From positions 124,001-188,000 of the forward strand of contig CAJPQG010000001.1 in NCBI GenBank assembly GCA_905372785.1: a stretch of 64,000 nucleotides of DNA. The letters are read 5' to 3'. A program made the translations under genes and the position numbers. The notes under the pieces are model-generated. The model saw only the letters and a program-made list of their open reading frames with translations. It was not told the DNA's origin and searched no databases. This DNA comes from Candidatus Saccharimonadota bacterium (GTDB lineage Bacteria > Patescibacteriota > Saccharimonadia > Saccharimonadales > Saccharimonadaceae). Positions 32,656 to 41,515 of this stretch are shown here, piece after piece; position 1 is the first letter of the stretch; the number at the start of each line of letters is the position of its first letter.

Positions 32656-35292
32656 GTGGGTAATAAAGAACCAAAAAAACGCACCCTTGGCGTTTATGCA
32701 AATCTTGCACACAAGCGCCGAACCAAAAAAGACGAAGCAGCACGAAAACGAGCAGAATATCTAGCAACCTTACCTAAACATCCGCTCAAGCGGTTTTTGT
32801 TTCGCTTGCATCCAAAGCGTGTCGCTGCATATTGGTTTTCAAAACGCGGCTTGCTAACTTTACTAAAGATTTTCATTGTTGTCGTTATTCTAGTGGTACT
32901 AGGTATTGGTAGTCTGTTTGCCTATTACCGCAAAGATATCGACCAGATTCGCCCAGACGAAATTAGTAAGCGTGTGCAAACAACCGTCACCAAATATCTC
33001 GATCGCAATGGCCAATTACTATATGAAGACAAGGGCCAAGAAAACTACAAACTCGTTATCCAGGGAGATCAAATGAGCAAATATGTCCGAGACGCAACGG
33101 TTGCGATCGAAGACAAAGACTTCCTGAAACACCACGGCATCAGTATTATTGGTATTATTCGTGCTGCCATGTCGAATGCTCGTGGTAATTCAGCCCAAGG
33201 TGGTTCAACACTAACTCAGCAGCTAGTAAAGCAGGTATTCTTCGCAAATGAAGCTGATAACCGTGGCATTAGTGGTATCCCGCGCAAGATTAAGGAGATC
33301 ATCCTTGCCATAGAGGTGGAGCACACCTACGATAAGGCTGGTATTTTGACACTTTATCTCAATGAATCGCCATATGGTGGTCGTCGCAACGGTATCGAAT
33401 CAGCATCACAAACCTACTTCCACAAGAGCGCAAAAGACCTCGACCTAGCAGAAGCTGCCCTACTTGCAGGTATTCCAAACCAGCCAGGACTTCTTAACCC
33501 ATACAACACAGCAGGACACAAACAGCTTATCGAGAGGCAGCACACCGTGCTTGACCGCATGGTTGAGCAAGGCTTCGTCACCAAAGAAGAGGCTGCAAAC
33601 GCCAAGCAAGTTGCGATTCTTGACAAAATTCATCCGGCTATCGCCGACACTGATAACATCACCGCTCCGCACTTCGTACTAAGTGTACGCGAACAACTCG
33701 AAAACGAGCTCGGCAAAGCAACTGTAGGCCAAGGTGGACTTACCGTTACTACAACGCTCGATAAGCGTGTGCAAGACAAGCTGCAGACTACTGCAACTGA
33801 CTTCTTTAAGTCCGGCAAGCCAGGATCTGTTGGCATTAGTAACACTGCAGCCACCGTCGAAGATAACCAGACTGGTCAAATTATTGCCCAAATCGGTAGC
33901 CGTGACTATAAGTATCCTGGCTTTGGACAAACAAATGCCAGCGAGTCATACTTGCAGCCAGGTTCAACCGTAAAATCGCTAGTTTTTGCTGAGCTCTTTA
34001 AGAATAAGGGCAGTAACAAACAAAACTACGGCAGCGGCTCAGTATTGAAAGACGAAAAAATTGACAATATCTACGGTGCTCCACTCCAAAACCACGATGG
34101 TCGCTTTATGGGCAATATCACAATTCGCCAAGGTCTTGCCCTATCGCGTAACGTCCCTGCAGTAAAGGCGATGTATATTAGCGGTATTAAACCAACCTTG
34201 CAAACTATTAACGACGCCGGTGCACACTCATACTGTCAGCAAGAGCAAAAGAATGGTGTCGGTCTCTCGGCTTCTATTGGTGCTTGTACTGTTAAGCAGA
34301 CCGAGCTCGTTAATGCCTATGCAACCCTAGGCCGACTAGGTATCTATAAGCCAGTTACCCGTATCTTAGAGGTTAAGAATTCACAGGGTGATACACTTAA
34401 GAAATGGAAAGATGACAGCAAGCGTGTTATGGATCCACAAATTCCATACATTATTGGTGACATTCTAAGCGACCAACAGGCAGCAGCTGCCTTGCACGGT
34501 AATGGAGCACTTGCAGTACCTGGTGTCCGAACCGCTTCAAAAACCGGTACTTCAGACATCAACCGAAAACCAAAAGACTTGTGGCTAATGACCTACAGCT
34601 CAGCAATCACCATGGGCATATGGCTTGGTAACAACGATACTCGAAATATTAGAACATCTGATTCAGCCATGGGTAATAAAATTATTGCCCCAGTTCTTGA
34701 GTACGCTCACAAACAGATCTACGCGCCAGAAGGTAAATGGAAATCAGGTGACTGGCTGAAGCGACCTGAGGGTATTCAGCAGCAAGGTAAGGAACTGTAT
34801 CCTTCATGGTGGAACAAATCACAGGGTAACAAAAATTCAAAGCTAACCTTTGACAAGATTAGCAAAAAACTTGCAACAGAGTGTACGCCAGATAGCGCCA
34901 AGGTAACTGTTGAAGTGACCAAGACCATAGACCCGATCACCAAGAAAGAAGCGTATGCCGACTTAGGCGAATATAACGAAAAAGAAAAAGATGATGTACA
35001 TAAATGTACCGACCGTAAACCAACAGTGGATGGCATCACTGTTACTCGTTCTGGCAATAGCTACCAAATACGCGCCACAGTGCAAAAAGGTGATCATGAC
35101 CTCGAAAATGTTGACTTCCGTGTTGGCGACGAACAGATTAAAAGTGAAAGTATCTCAAGCAGCGGTGTTGTAACTGCCACCTATGAAGGCGGCGGCAGTG
35201 GCACTAAAACGGTGACCATAACTGCTCATGATAAGGCTGGCTATACTGGCAGCGCTAGTGGGCGCTTCAATGCTGCAGCCGCTAGTGACTAG
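32656..35292 (+). CDS. Class A penicillin-binding protein (PBP1A type)
   Basis: Bifunctional peptidoglycan synthase of 878 residues. One transmembrane helix at about 68-92 follows a basic cytoplasmic tail. The GT51 domain has AIEDKDFLKHHG and GGSTLTQQLVKQVF. The transpeptidase domain has the SxxK (PGSTVKS), SxN (LSRNVPA) and KTG (SKTGTSD) motifs. After about residue 690 comes a tail with two cysteines and an Ig-like beta domain near the end. GTG 32656 is chosen because AGGAGGAG lies 8 nt upstream and the promoter overlaps the longer frame. It is transcribed alone, between divergent tyrS and a terminator. Confidence 0.95.
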   Translation: MGNKEPKKRTLGVYANLAHKRRTKKDEAARKRAEYLATLPKHPLKRFLFRLHPKRVAAYWFSKRGLLTLLKIFIVVVILVVLGIGSLFAYYRKDIDQIRPDEISKRVQTTVTKYLDRNGQLLYEDKGQENYKLVIQGDQMSKYVRDATVAIEDKDFLKHHGISIIGIIRAAMSNARGNSAQGGSTLTQQLVKQVFFANEADNRGISGIPRKIKEIILAIEVEHTYDKAGILTLYLNESPYGGRRNGIESASQTYFHKSAKDLDLAEAALLAGIPNQPGLLNPYNTAGHKQLIERQHTVLDRMVEQGFVTKEEAANAKQVAILDKIHPAIADTDNITAPHFVLSVREQLENELGKATVGQGGLTVTTTLDKRVQDKLQTTATDFFKSGKPGSVGISNTAATVEDNQTGQIIAQIGSRDYKYPGFGQTNASESYLQPGSTVKSLVFAELFKNKGSNKQNYGSGSVLKDEKIDNIYGAPLQNHDGRFMGNITIRQGLALSRNVPAVKAMYISGIKPTLQTINDAGAHSYCQQEQKNGVGLSASIGACTVKQTELVNAYATLGRLGIYKPVTRILEVKNSQGDTLKKWKDDSKRVMDPQIPYIIGDILSDQQAAAALHGNGALAVPGVRTASKTGTSDINRKPKDLWLMTYSSAITMGIWLGNNDTRNIRTSDSAMGNKIIAPVLEYAHKQIYAPEGKWKSGDWLKRPEGIQQQGKELYPSWWNKSQGNKNSKLTFDKISKKLATECTPDSAKVTVEVTKTIDPITKKEAYADLGEYNEKEKDDVHKCTDRKPTVDGITVTRSGNSYQIRATVQKGDHDLENVDFRVGDEQIKSESISSSGVVTATYEGGGSGTKTVTITAHDKAGYTGSASGRFNAAAASD

Positions 35293-35315
35293 CTCTCTCA
35301 TCTCCTATTCCATGC

Positions 35316-35340
35316 ATAACCCCGCAAATGCGGGGTTATT
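35316..35340 (+). terminator. Terminator of the PBP gene
   Basis: A perfect 10-bp stem (ATAACCCCGC / GCGGGGTTAT) with a 4-nt loop, 24 nt after the stop codon. Confidence 0.8.
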
Positions 35341-35520
35341 ATGTTATATAGTCATGCCAAACTTCTTATATTTTCTCGGTATAATACATCCAGGTCGTTA
35401 GCTATAAGAAGCTCGCACCTTGTTTATCGTGTGCGCTCCATATGTGTTTCTTAGATCATCATTAGTTACATCTACTCACGATCTATAGGCATGCTATGGT
35501 AAAATGCTACGACTAAGCAT

Positions 35521-35570
35521 AATAAAAACCTCACATACACAGCTTTACGCGTACTATGAGGTTTTTTATT
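35521..35570. terminator. Bidirectional terminator before the PIN/TRAM gene end
   Basis: AATAAAAACCTCA and TGAGGTTTTTTATT form a stem with one bulged base and are T-tailed on both strands. It can end the minus-strand clpC-radA operon and any plus-strand RNA. Confidence 0.75.
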
Positions 35571-35598
35571 ATATGCGATAGTGCGAGATTAACTACCG

Positions 35599-36732
35599 CT
35601 ACTTGTTGGCTAGTTCTACCAGTCGGTCTTCATTAGTCTTTTTGCGGCGGCTACTCGATCGTTTCTTTGTATCGGGTTGTACACCTTTCTTGTGTGCTTC
35701 AGTCTTTACCGCCGTGCTACTGCCTCGCTTATTACTGTTCTTAGCATTAGTTTTCTTTTGAGCAGCGGGAGTCGCTTGGCTGGTGCGAGTTCGCGCTACG
35801 TTATAAACAACTGATGAGCTCCCACCTGATTGTTTCGGTGAAATGTGAGCTACAACCGTCTTCGTGCTACTAGCCTGAGGTTTTTTCTGTGTTTTAGTAG
35901 TAGACACAGACTTTCGCCCCGACGTTTTAGCCTTGGCTGATTTTCGCTTCGATTGTACAGCAGTAGGTTTCTTCTGCCGACTAGCAGGCACGGTTTCCTG
36001 GGCGGTATCAGCTTCTGCTTGCGCCTTCTTGTCCTGCTGAGCAATAATTTTTGCAAATACCATTTTACCAGCCTCTGTCTGTAGACTGCGAATTACCTCT
36101 ACGCGCTTTGTTTGGCCAATGTATTTTGCAGCCTTTTCTACGACCACCATCGTGCCATCAGATAAATGGCCGACACCTTGATCGTTACTCTGACCCTTGG
36201 TTTGCAGCGCTAAATCGAGCTGGTCACCAGGAAGTTGCGCCATGCGAAGTGAGCGTGCAAGCTCATTAATATTAAGCACCGCAATTTGTTCTACTACCGC
36301 CACCTTGTTGAGGTTATAGTCAATCGTACATAGATACCCCTGATATTGTTTAGCCAGTGCAAGTAAATGGTTATCAACCCCATTGTCAGCCTCATCAGCT
36401 AAGATTGAAACCTCCAGGCCCTCTAGCTGCTGCAAATTCCGCACCACATCTAGCCCATACCGCGCACGGGCTCGCTTTTGATTATCACCATAATCAGCAA
36501 GGGTCTGTAGCTCTAGCACGACACTGCGCGGGATAACCACTTCGTTAGTGATGAATCCTGTTTTAGCCATAGCCAAGATCCGACCGTCCATAAGCACCGA
36601 GGTATCAATAAAAATCTTCTTCCCTACGGTTCCGCCGGCTTTATGAGTCTTACGATCACGCCACCAGACACATATAATAGCCAGCTGGCTCAGTGCCACA
36701 AAAAGTAGCACCGCAAATATTGCTATATCCAT
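35599..36732 (-). CDS. PIN/TRAM-domain protein (YacL-like)
   Basis: A 377-residue membrane-anchored protein: one N-terminal helix (about 3-23), then a PIN nuclease-like domain with FIDTSVLMDGRI (D43), VVLELQTLADY and CTIDYNLNKVA, then a TRAM-like segment to about residue 240. The last 120 residues are Ser/Thr/Lys/Gln-rich and probably disordered. PIN-TRAM proteins of the YacL type are predicted RNases with unknown targets. It follows radA by 9 nt; radA and yacL are also neighbours in Firmicutes. Confidence 0.85.
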   Translation of the reverse strand: MDIAIFAVLLFVALSQLAIICVWWRDRKTHKAGGTVGKKIFIDTSVLMDGRILAMAKTGFITNEVVIPRSVVLELQTLADYGDNQKRARARYGLDVVRNLQQLEGLEVSILADEADNGVDNHLLALAKQYQGYLCTIDYNLNKVAVVEQIAVLNINELARSLRMAQLPGDQLDLALQTKGQSNDQGVGHLSDGTMVVVEKAAKYIGQTKRVEVIRSLQTEAGKMVFAKIIAQQDKKAQAEADTAQETVPASRQKKPTAVQSKRKSAKAKTSGRKSVSTTKTQKKPQASSTKTVVAHISPKQSGGSSSVVYNVARTRTSQATPAAQKKTNAKNSNKRGSSTAVKTEAHKKGVQPDTKKRSSSRRKKTNEDRLVELANK

Positions 36733-36741
36733 ACTTACTCC

Positions 36742-38079
36742 TTATTGTAGATAGCTGCGCAATGCTGAACGCAAATCACGCACCTGTGTTATAAAATCAT
36801 TTCGCGAACGTGGACCGATTGCTGAGGTAAACCCAAGCTTTTGAGCCTCCGCAACACGCCTATCGGCATGTGCCACTTGCCGTACTTCGCCGCCAAGCCC
36901 TAACTCACCGAAGACGACACAGCCTTCATCTAACGTGCGGCCGGCCGCAGCACTTGCGATCGCCATAGCGACAGCCAAATCTGCAGCAGGATCTTGCAAC
37001 TTCATACCACCGACAACATTAATATAAATATCTTTATCGGATAAATTCAGTTTGGTGCGCCGTTCTAGTACAGCCACCAATAAATTCAGTCGGTTTAGAT
37101 CAAATCCACTCGCTGTACGTTTAGGATAGCCGAAATTAGTAGCGTTGACAAGTGCTTGAATCTCTACCAATAGCGGCCGACTGCCCTCCATGGCAGCAAA
37201 TACTACAGACCCATCAGCAGTGTGACGCTCTGCTAGTAGGGCTGCAGAGGGGTTATCAACAGGGGTCAAGCCAGTTTGCTGCATTTCAAAAATCGCCACC
37301 TCACTCGTTGAGCCATAGCGGTTTTTTACTGCACGCACCACTTTAAACCCACCATATCGATCGCCATCAAATGAAAGTACCACATCAACAAGATGCTCTA
37401 GCACTTTCGGGCCCGCAATTGAACCTTCTTTTGTCACGTGGCCCACTAAAATTACTGCCGAGCCAGATGCCTTTGCTGCACGAATAATTGCATTACCGGC
37501 GTTCGTAATCTGGCTAGCACTACCAGAGGCAGAAGAAACCTCTTGCAGACTCATGGTCTGAATTGAGTCGACCACTACGAGCTGATATTCGCCAGTTGCT
37601 ATTGTAGCTGCCACATCATCAGCACTTGTCGAGGCCACGAATGACAATGCATCGCCTCCATTAACGCCTAGCCGCTGTGCCCTCATCGCCACCTGACCGG
37701 CAGACTCTTCGCCGCTCACATAGAGTACCTTTGCAGCTGTAGCGGCCTGTGCCGACAATTGCAATAGTAGTGTACTTTTACCAATTCCTGGCTGCCCAGC
37801 AAGGAGCACCACACCACCCTGCACAATGCCACCACCAAGTACCAAATCGAGGTCGCGCAGTCCTGTGCTGATTCTGCTCGCTTGCTCGTCCACCCCTAAC
37901 TGCGACATAACGCCGGCTTGTAGTACTTTGCCCTGGCTGCTGTGCCCAGAGGTAGTTAGTGACTGCGGGGCCTGCTCCACCAGAGAGTTCCACTCACCAC
38001 AGTTTTCACAACGGCCAGCCCACTTGGTGTAGCGAGCACCGCAGTTTTGGCAACTATACCGCGCGTGTGCCTTAGCCAC
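36742..38079 (-). CDS. radA: DNA repair protein RadA
   Basis: RecA-like ATPase that helps branch migration in recombinational repair. The 445-residue product has an N-terminal zinc finger (C10, C13, C24, C27), Walker A GQPGIGKST (about 95-103), the RadA-specific KNRYG motif and a C-terminal Lon-protease-like domain (GGMKLQDPAADLAVAMAIASA). All expected elements are intact. ATG overlaps the stop of the upstream gene by one base, so it is in one operon with clpC. Confidence 0.97.
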   Translation of the reverse strand: MAKAHARYSCQNCGARYTKWAGRCENCGEWNSLVEQAPQSLTTSGHSSQGKVLQAGVMSQLGVDEQASRISTGLRDLDLVLGGGIVQGGVVLLAGQPGIGKSTLLLQLSAQAATAAKVLYVSGEESAGQVAMRAQRLGVNGGDALSFVASTSADDVAATIATGEYQLVVVDSIQTMSLQEVSSASGSASQITNAGNAIIRAAKASGSAVILVGHVTKEGSIAGPKVLEHLVDVVLSFDGDRYGGFKVVRAVKNRYGSTSEVAIFEMQQTGLTPVDNPSAALLAERHTADGSVVFAAMEGSRPLLVEIQALVNATNFGYPKRTASGFDLNRLNLLVAVLERRTKLNLSDKDIYINVVGGMKLQDPAADLAVAMAIASAAAGRTLDEGCVVFGELGLGGEVRQVAHADRRVAEAQKLGFTSAIGPRSRNDFITQVRDLRSALRSYLQ

Positions 38080-39074
38080 TACTCGTGCACCTCTTTAATG
38101 TTCTCGTTGTTTTTGCTATTTATAATCTGATTTAGTTCATTAGACTGCTCTGCTAGCTGATTATAGCGCTTAACTTTCTGATTAAATGCTGCCTGTTGTT
38201 GTTGCAGTTGAGTTCCTTCGCTACTCAAGGCGTCTTGCCGCTGCAAGATACGCGATCGAGCCTGAGTGAAGGCTGCATCAGATGTAAAGTAGCCAGTCTC
38301 ACTACGGTTGTTGAACTGCTCAATATCAGCCTTCAGCGTTGCCACCTGCTGATTGTGCGCTGCTACCTTTGCAAGATACTGTGGCCGTTCGTTGTTAATT
38401 TCATCACCCAGTGTACGCAGCTGTTTCGTTAGTGTCTCAAATACACCATGATACTGCGCATACTGCTTAGCGATTGCCGAACGATCTGCAAAATAGCGCT
38501 TATAGTAAGTCTCTAAACTTCCTGGCAAGGAGGCTATTTCAGTGCCGAGAATTGAATGAAGTTCATTGTAGTGCTCCCCGGGTTCGGTCTCCGCATACAT
38601 CGCCATACGCTTCTCTAGCTCTGGAGTTTTGTGAGCTTCATAGGCCAACTTTAGCTCCTGCTCAAGCCACTTACGCGTGCTATCATCAAGCCTGTCCCAC
38701 GCTGCATGCAGCATTTCATGCGCAGCAGTAACCTCCTTGATACCATTCAGCCTACTATCATTAACATCATAAATAGCAATTTCACGCTTTGAGTAGCAGC
38801 CAAGCAGCGCGCCTTGCTCGCCATTATTACGGCAAAACGCATTAAAATCACTCGCTGACTTCAGCTCTGGCCGTGACGCATAGAAATAAAACTTCCCATC
38901 ACCCTGCATGGTAGTCGTTTCTGCAATTTTTGCAATCGCGTCACTCGGCTGGTAGGTGTAATAATTTACCGTATCAACAATCCGCTGTTGAAACAGCACA
39001 ACGCCAAGTGCAATCAGAATAAAGAAGAGTGGGACTAGCTTTGCTAAAAGCCGGCCAGGAGTTCGCTTTGCCAT
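38079..39074 (-). CDS. Predicted membrane-anchored zinc metallopeptidase with coiled coil
   Basis: A 331-residue protein with one N-terminal transmembrane helix (about 13-29) and an outer part. AAHEMLHAAWDRLD contains HExxH at residues 119-123, with a possible third zinc ligand E171 in YNELHSILGTE. Two cysteines (81, 93) may form a disulfide. From about 190 the protein is helical and Gln-rich, likely coiled coil. No family name can be given; HExxH also occurs by chance, but its place in a helix with a downstream glutamate favours a gluzincin-like enzyme. It sits between clpC and radA with tight spacing. Confidence 0.6.
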   Translation of the reverse strand: MAKRTPGRLLAKLVPLFFILIALGVVLFQQRIVDTVNYYTYQPSDAIAKIAETTTMQGDGKFYFYASRPELKSASDFNAFCRNNGEQGALLGCYSKREIAIYDVNDSRLNGIKEVTAAHEMLHAAWDRLDDSTRKWLEQELKLAYEAHKTPELEKRMAMYAETEPGEHYNELHSILGTEIASLPGSLETYYKRYFADRSAIAKQYAQYHGVFETLTKQLRTLGDEINNERPQYLAKVAAHNQQVATLKADIEQFNNRSETGYFTSDAAFTQARSRILQRQDALSSEGTQLQQQQAAFNQKVKRYNQLAEQSNELNQIINSKNNENIKEVHE

Positions 39075-39078
39075 ACCG

Positions 39079-41415
39079 CTACGCCACCACCTCTTCGGCT
39101 ACTACAACTCGGTACGTAAGCTTCCCTTTTTCAGCTCCCACCTTCAACACGCCGCCAGCTTGTAACTCACCAGATAATAGCGCTTCTGCGACTGGGTGTT
39201 CGAGTTCCTGTTGCACCGTGCGCCGCAACTCACGAGCCCCATATTTCTTGCTATATCCTTGCCGCACGATGATATCACGCGCTGAGCTACTTACTGATAT
39301 CGAAACATGCTGCCGAGCCAAACGCTGCTGCAGTTCACGCAGCTGCACCGCAAAAATAGCTCGCACATCAGCAAAGCTGAGCGGCTTAAAGACAACAATA
39401 TCGTCGAATCGGTTTATCAATTCTGGGCGCATTACTTTTGCGAGCTGCTTGCGTACCTCACGGGCAGCACGAGTATGTACTGGCGCCGTATCATCACCTG
39501 CAGCTGCTGCGCTAAACCCAAGCGATGACTCTTGCTGCATGAGGTCTGCACCAATATTTGACGTAAGAATAATAATAGCATGTGCAAACGATGCCGCATT
39601 GCCCTGCCCGTCGGTCAACTGTCCATCTTCCAAAATTTGCAAAAGAATATTAAAAACATCTGGGTGGGCTTTTTCTATCTCATCGAATAGCACCACTTGA
39701 TGTGGACGCCTGCGCAACGCTTCGGTCAGTTTTCCTCCATCTTCATAGCCAACATAGCCTGCCGGAGCACCTGTGAGCCGTGCAGCACTGTGACGCTCGG
39801 CAAACTCACTCATGTCAATCTTGAGCAATGCTTTATCATCTCCAAATACCTCACGAGCTACCGCACGAGCTAGCTCGGTTTTACCAACACCGGTAGGGCC
39901 AAGAAAAACAAACGATCCCGCAGGCCTATTTATTGGCGCAACACCACTTCGACTCCGACGCACAACTCGTGCCACCGCCTTAACGGCCTCGTCTTGCCCA
40001 ATGATATGTCTTCCCAGCACCTGCTCGAGCTGCAACAGTTTCTTGGCTTCCTGGCGCTGTACCCGCTCCACCGGTATGCCTGTCATAACAGTAATCGCAT
40101 TTCGAAGTGCTGCCTCAGTTAACGCAACCGGGCGAGATTTACGATTGCCGCGCACAGACTTTCTGCCTAATCGAACCCGGGCTGCTGCTTCATCTAGCAA
40201 ATCAAAAGCTTTATCTGGCAACGCCCTATCATGAATATATCGCTGCGCTAAATCAACAGCCATGTCAGTTATATCATCACTAATCGTGACTCCATGATGT
40301 GCCTCATACTGCGGCCGCACGCCACGAACAATACGTCGAGCAGTTTCACTGCTAGGCTCCTGTGCTAAAACAGGCTGAAAACGCCGCGCAAACGCTGCAT
40401 CTTTCTTAATATGCTTACGGTACTCTTCATTTGTCGTCGCACCAATAACCTTTACTTCGCCACGAGCAAGCGCTGGCTTTAGAATATTAGCCGCATCCAC
40501 GCTACCCTCTGCTGCACCAGCACCCATGAGCGCATGGATTTCATCTACAAATAGCAGCACCTCTGGGTGTTCTTTCAGCTCGTCAATCACCTTCTTTAAT
40601 CGCTCTTCAAACTCACCACGGTACTTAGTGCCTGCAAGCAGCGCCGCAATATCAAGCTCTATAATTCGAGAATCACGCAAATATGCCGCGCTACTGCCAG
40701 CTGCAATCTCTTGCGCCAAGCCTTCAACTAAAGCAGTTTTACCAACGCCCGGCTCACCTATAATAAGCGGGTTGTTCTTGGTGCGGCGCCCCAAGATAGT
40801 CATCACTCGAGCAATCTCCTTGCTGCGGCCAATGACTGGATCGAGCTTTTCCTGGCGCGCGAGCTCTGTGATATCACGGCCGACCTTATCTAGTAGAGGT
40901 GTACCGCTGGCTGGTTGCTGCGCTTTTTGTGGCTCATCATGCTCCAGTTGCAAGATATCACGTCGTTCCAATACTTGCTCAAAATTATGCTGCAATTCCA
41001 CGATATCCACGCCCATATTACGCAGAATCATAACAGCCTTCGTGTTTTTTTGCACAAGCAAGCTATATACTAGATGCTCTGTGCCAAGATGAGTGTGGCC
41101 AAATTCATGCACCATTTGCCAACTCATACGCAATGTTAATTTTGCAGAATCAGAAAAGTCCTGGGCTCCATTCCCACCAATCGCAATAATCCTCGGCACA
41201 GTGGCAACAGCCTGTCGAACATGCTCTAGCGTCACATCGGCTTGCGCCATAACAACGCTGGCGAGCGCACGTGGCTGCTCAATAATGCCCAGAAAAATAT
41301 GTTCTGTGCCAATATATGGGCTCCCCTGCTCACGAGCAATCTCTTCAGCCCTTCGCAAACTCTGGTGTGCATGCCGCGTTAAGCGCGGAGCAAATTCTTG
41401 AAAATCTTCTGGCAT
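39079..41415 (-). CDS. clpC: ATP-dependent Clp protease ATP-binding subunit ClpC
   Basis: Hsp100 unfoldase that feeds substrates to ClpP (21.4 kb). From ATG 41415 it has 778 residues: the double Clp-N repeat (HQSLRRAEEIAREQGSPYIGTEHIFLGI and its second copy), AAA-1 with GEPGVGKTALVEG, a short middle domain, and AAA-2 with GPTGVGKTELARA and a C-terminal D2 domain. GGGAG lies a few bases before this ATG; the upstream in-frame ATG 41478 is rejected because it lies inside the promoter. The promoter carries a CIRCE-like repeat. The linker is shorter than in Bacillus ClpC, so McsA/MecA-type adaptors may be absent. Confidence 0.95.
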   Translation of the reverse strand: MPEDFQEFAPRLTRHAHQSLRRAEEIAREQGSPYIGTEHIFLGIIEQPRALASVVMAQADVTLEHVRQAVATVPRIIAIGGNGAQDFSDSAKLTLRMSWQMVHEFGHTHLGTEHLVYSLLVQKNTKAVMILRNMGVDIVELQHNFEQVLERRDILQLEHDEPQKAQQPASGTPLLDKVGRDITELARQEKLDPVIGRSKEIARVMTILGRRTKNNPLIIGEPGVGKTALVEGLAQEIAAGSSAAYLRDSRIIELDIAALLAGTKYRGEFEERLKKVIDELKEHPEVLLFVDEIHALMGAGAAEGSVDAANILKPALARGEVKVIGATTNEEYRKHIKKDAAFARRFQPVLAQEPSSETARRIVRGVRPQYEAHHGVTISDDITDMAVDLAQRYIHDRALPDKAFDLLDEAAARVRLGRKSVRGNRKSRPVALTEAALRNAITVMTGIPVERVQRQEAKKLLQLEQVLGRHIIGQDEAVKAVARVVRRSRSGVAPINRPAGSFVFLGPTGVGKTELARAVAREVFGDDKALLKIDMSEFAERHSAARLTGAPAGYVGYEDGGKLTEALRRRPHQVVLFDEIEKAHPDVFNILLQILEDGQLTDGQGNAASFAHAIIILTSNIGADLMQQESSLGFSAAAAGDDTAPVHTRAAREVRKQLAKVMRPELINRFDDIVVFKPLSFADVRAIFAVQLRELQQRLARQHVSISVSSSARDIIVRQGYSKKYGARELRRTVQQELEHPVAEALLSGELQAGGVLKVGAEKGKLTYRVVVAEEVVA

Positions 41416-41449
41416 ATTCTCCCAACTACGCTCATTACTACTCCATATC

Positions 41450-41478
41450 AGTATAGCAAATTGGCACTCATAGGGCAA
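41450..41478 (-). promoter_or_regulatory. Promoter of the clpC operon
   Basis: Minus strand: -35 TTGCCC at 41473-41478, a 17-nt spacer, -10 TATACT at 41450-41455 preceded by TGC (extended -10). The -35 lies inside the inverted repeat 41461-41488. Confidence 0.75.
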
Positions 41479-41488
41479 TGAGTGCCAA
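41461..41488 (-). promoter_or_regulatory. CIRCE-like inverted repeat at the clpC promoter
   Basis: Perfect 11-bp arms TTGGCACTCAT / ATGAGTGCCAA around 6 nt. The core TTGGCACTC-N10-GAGTGCCAA differs from the HrcA operator consensus TTAGCACTC-N9-GAGTGCTAA by one base per arm and one base of spacer. It covers the -35 box, which suits repression. It might instead be a weak terminator of nusA, since it follows that gene and TTTGC comes next. Confidence 0.5.
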
Positions 41489-41515
41489 TAACAATATAGC
41501 TGCTACAATGTTAGC

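Larger units (their letters stand above)
35293..35598 (+). other. Intergenic region with two terminators and a possible small RNA
   Basis: 306 nt without a gene. It contains the PBP terminator (35316-35340), a TATAAT box at 35380-35385 on the plus strand, about 140 nt of unassigned sequence, and a second hairpin with T run (35521-35570). Together the box and the second hairpin could bound a small plus-strand RNA, but no -35 is seen and no known RNA family is recognised. Confidence 0.3.

Noticed and set aside
39029..39700. 223-codon plus-strand frame antisense to clpC
   Set aside because: The opposite strand encodes conserved ClpC; the frame is Ser/Arg/Cys-rich and has no start signal.
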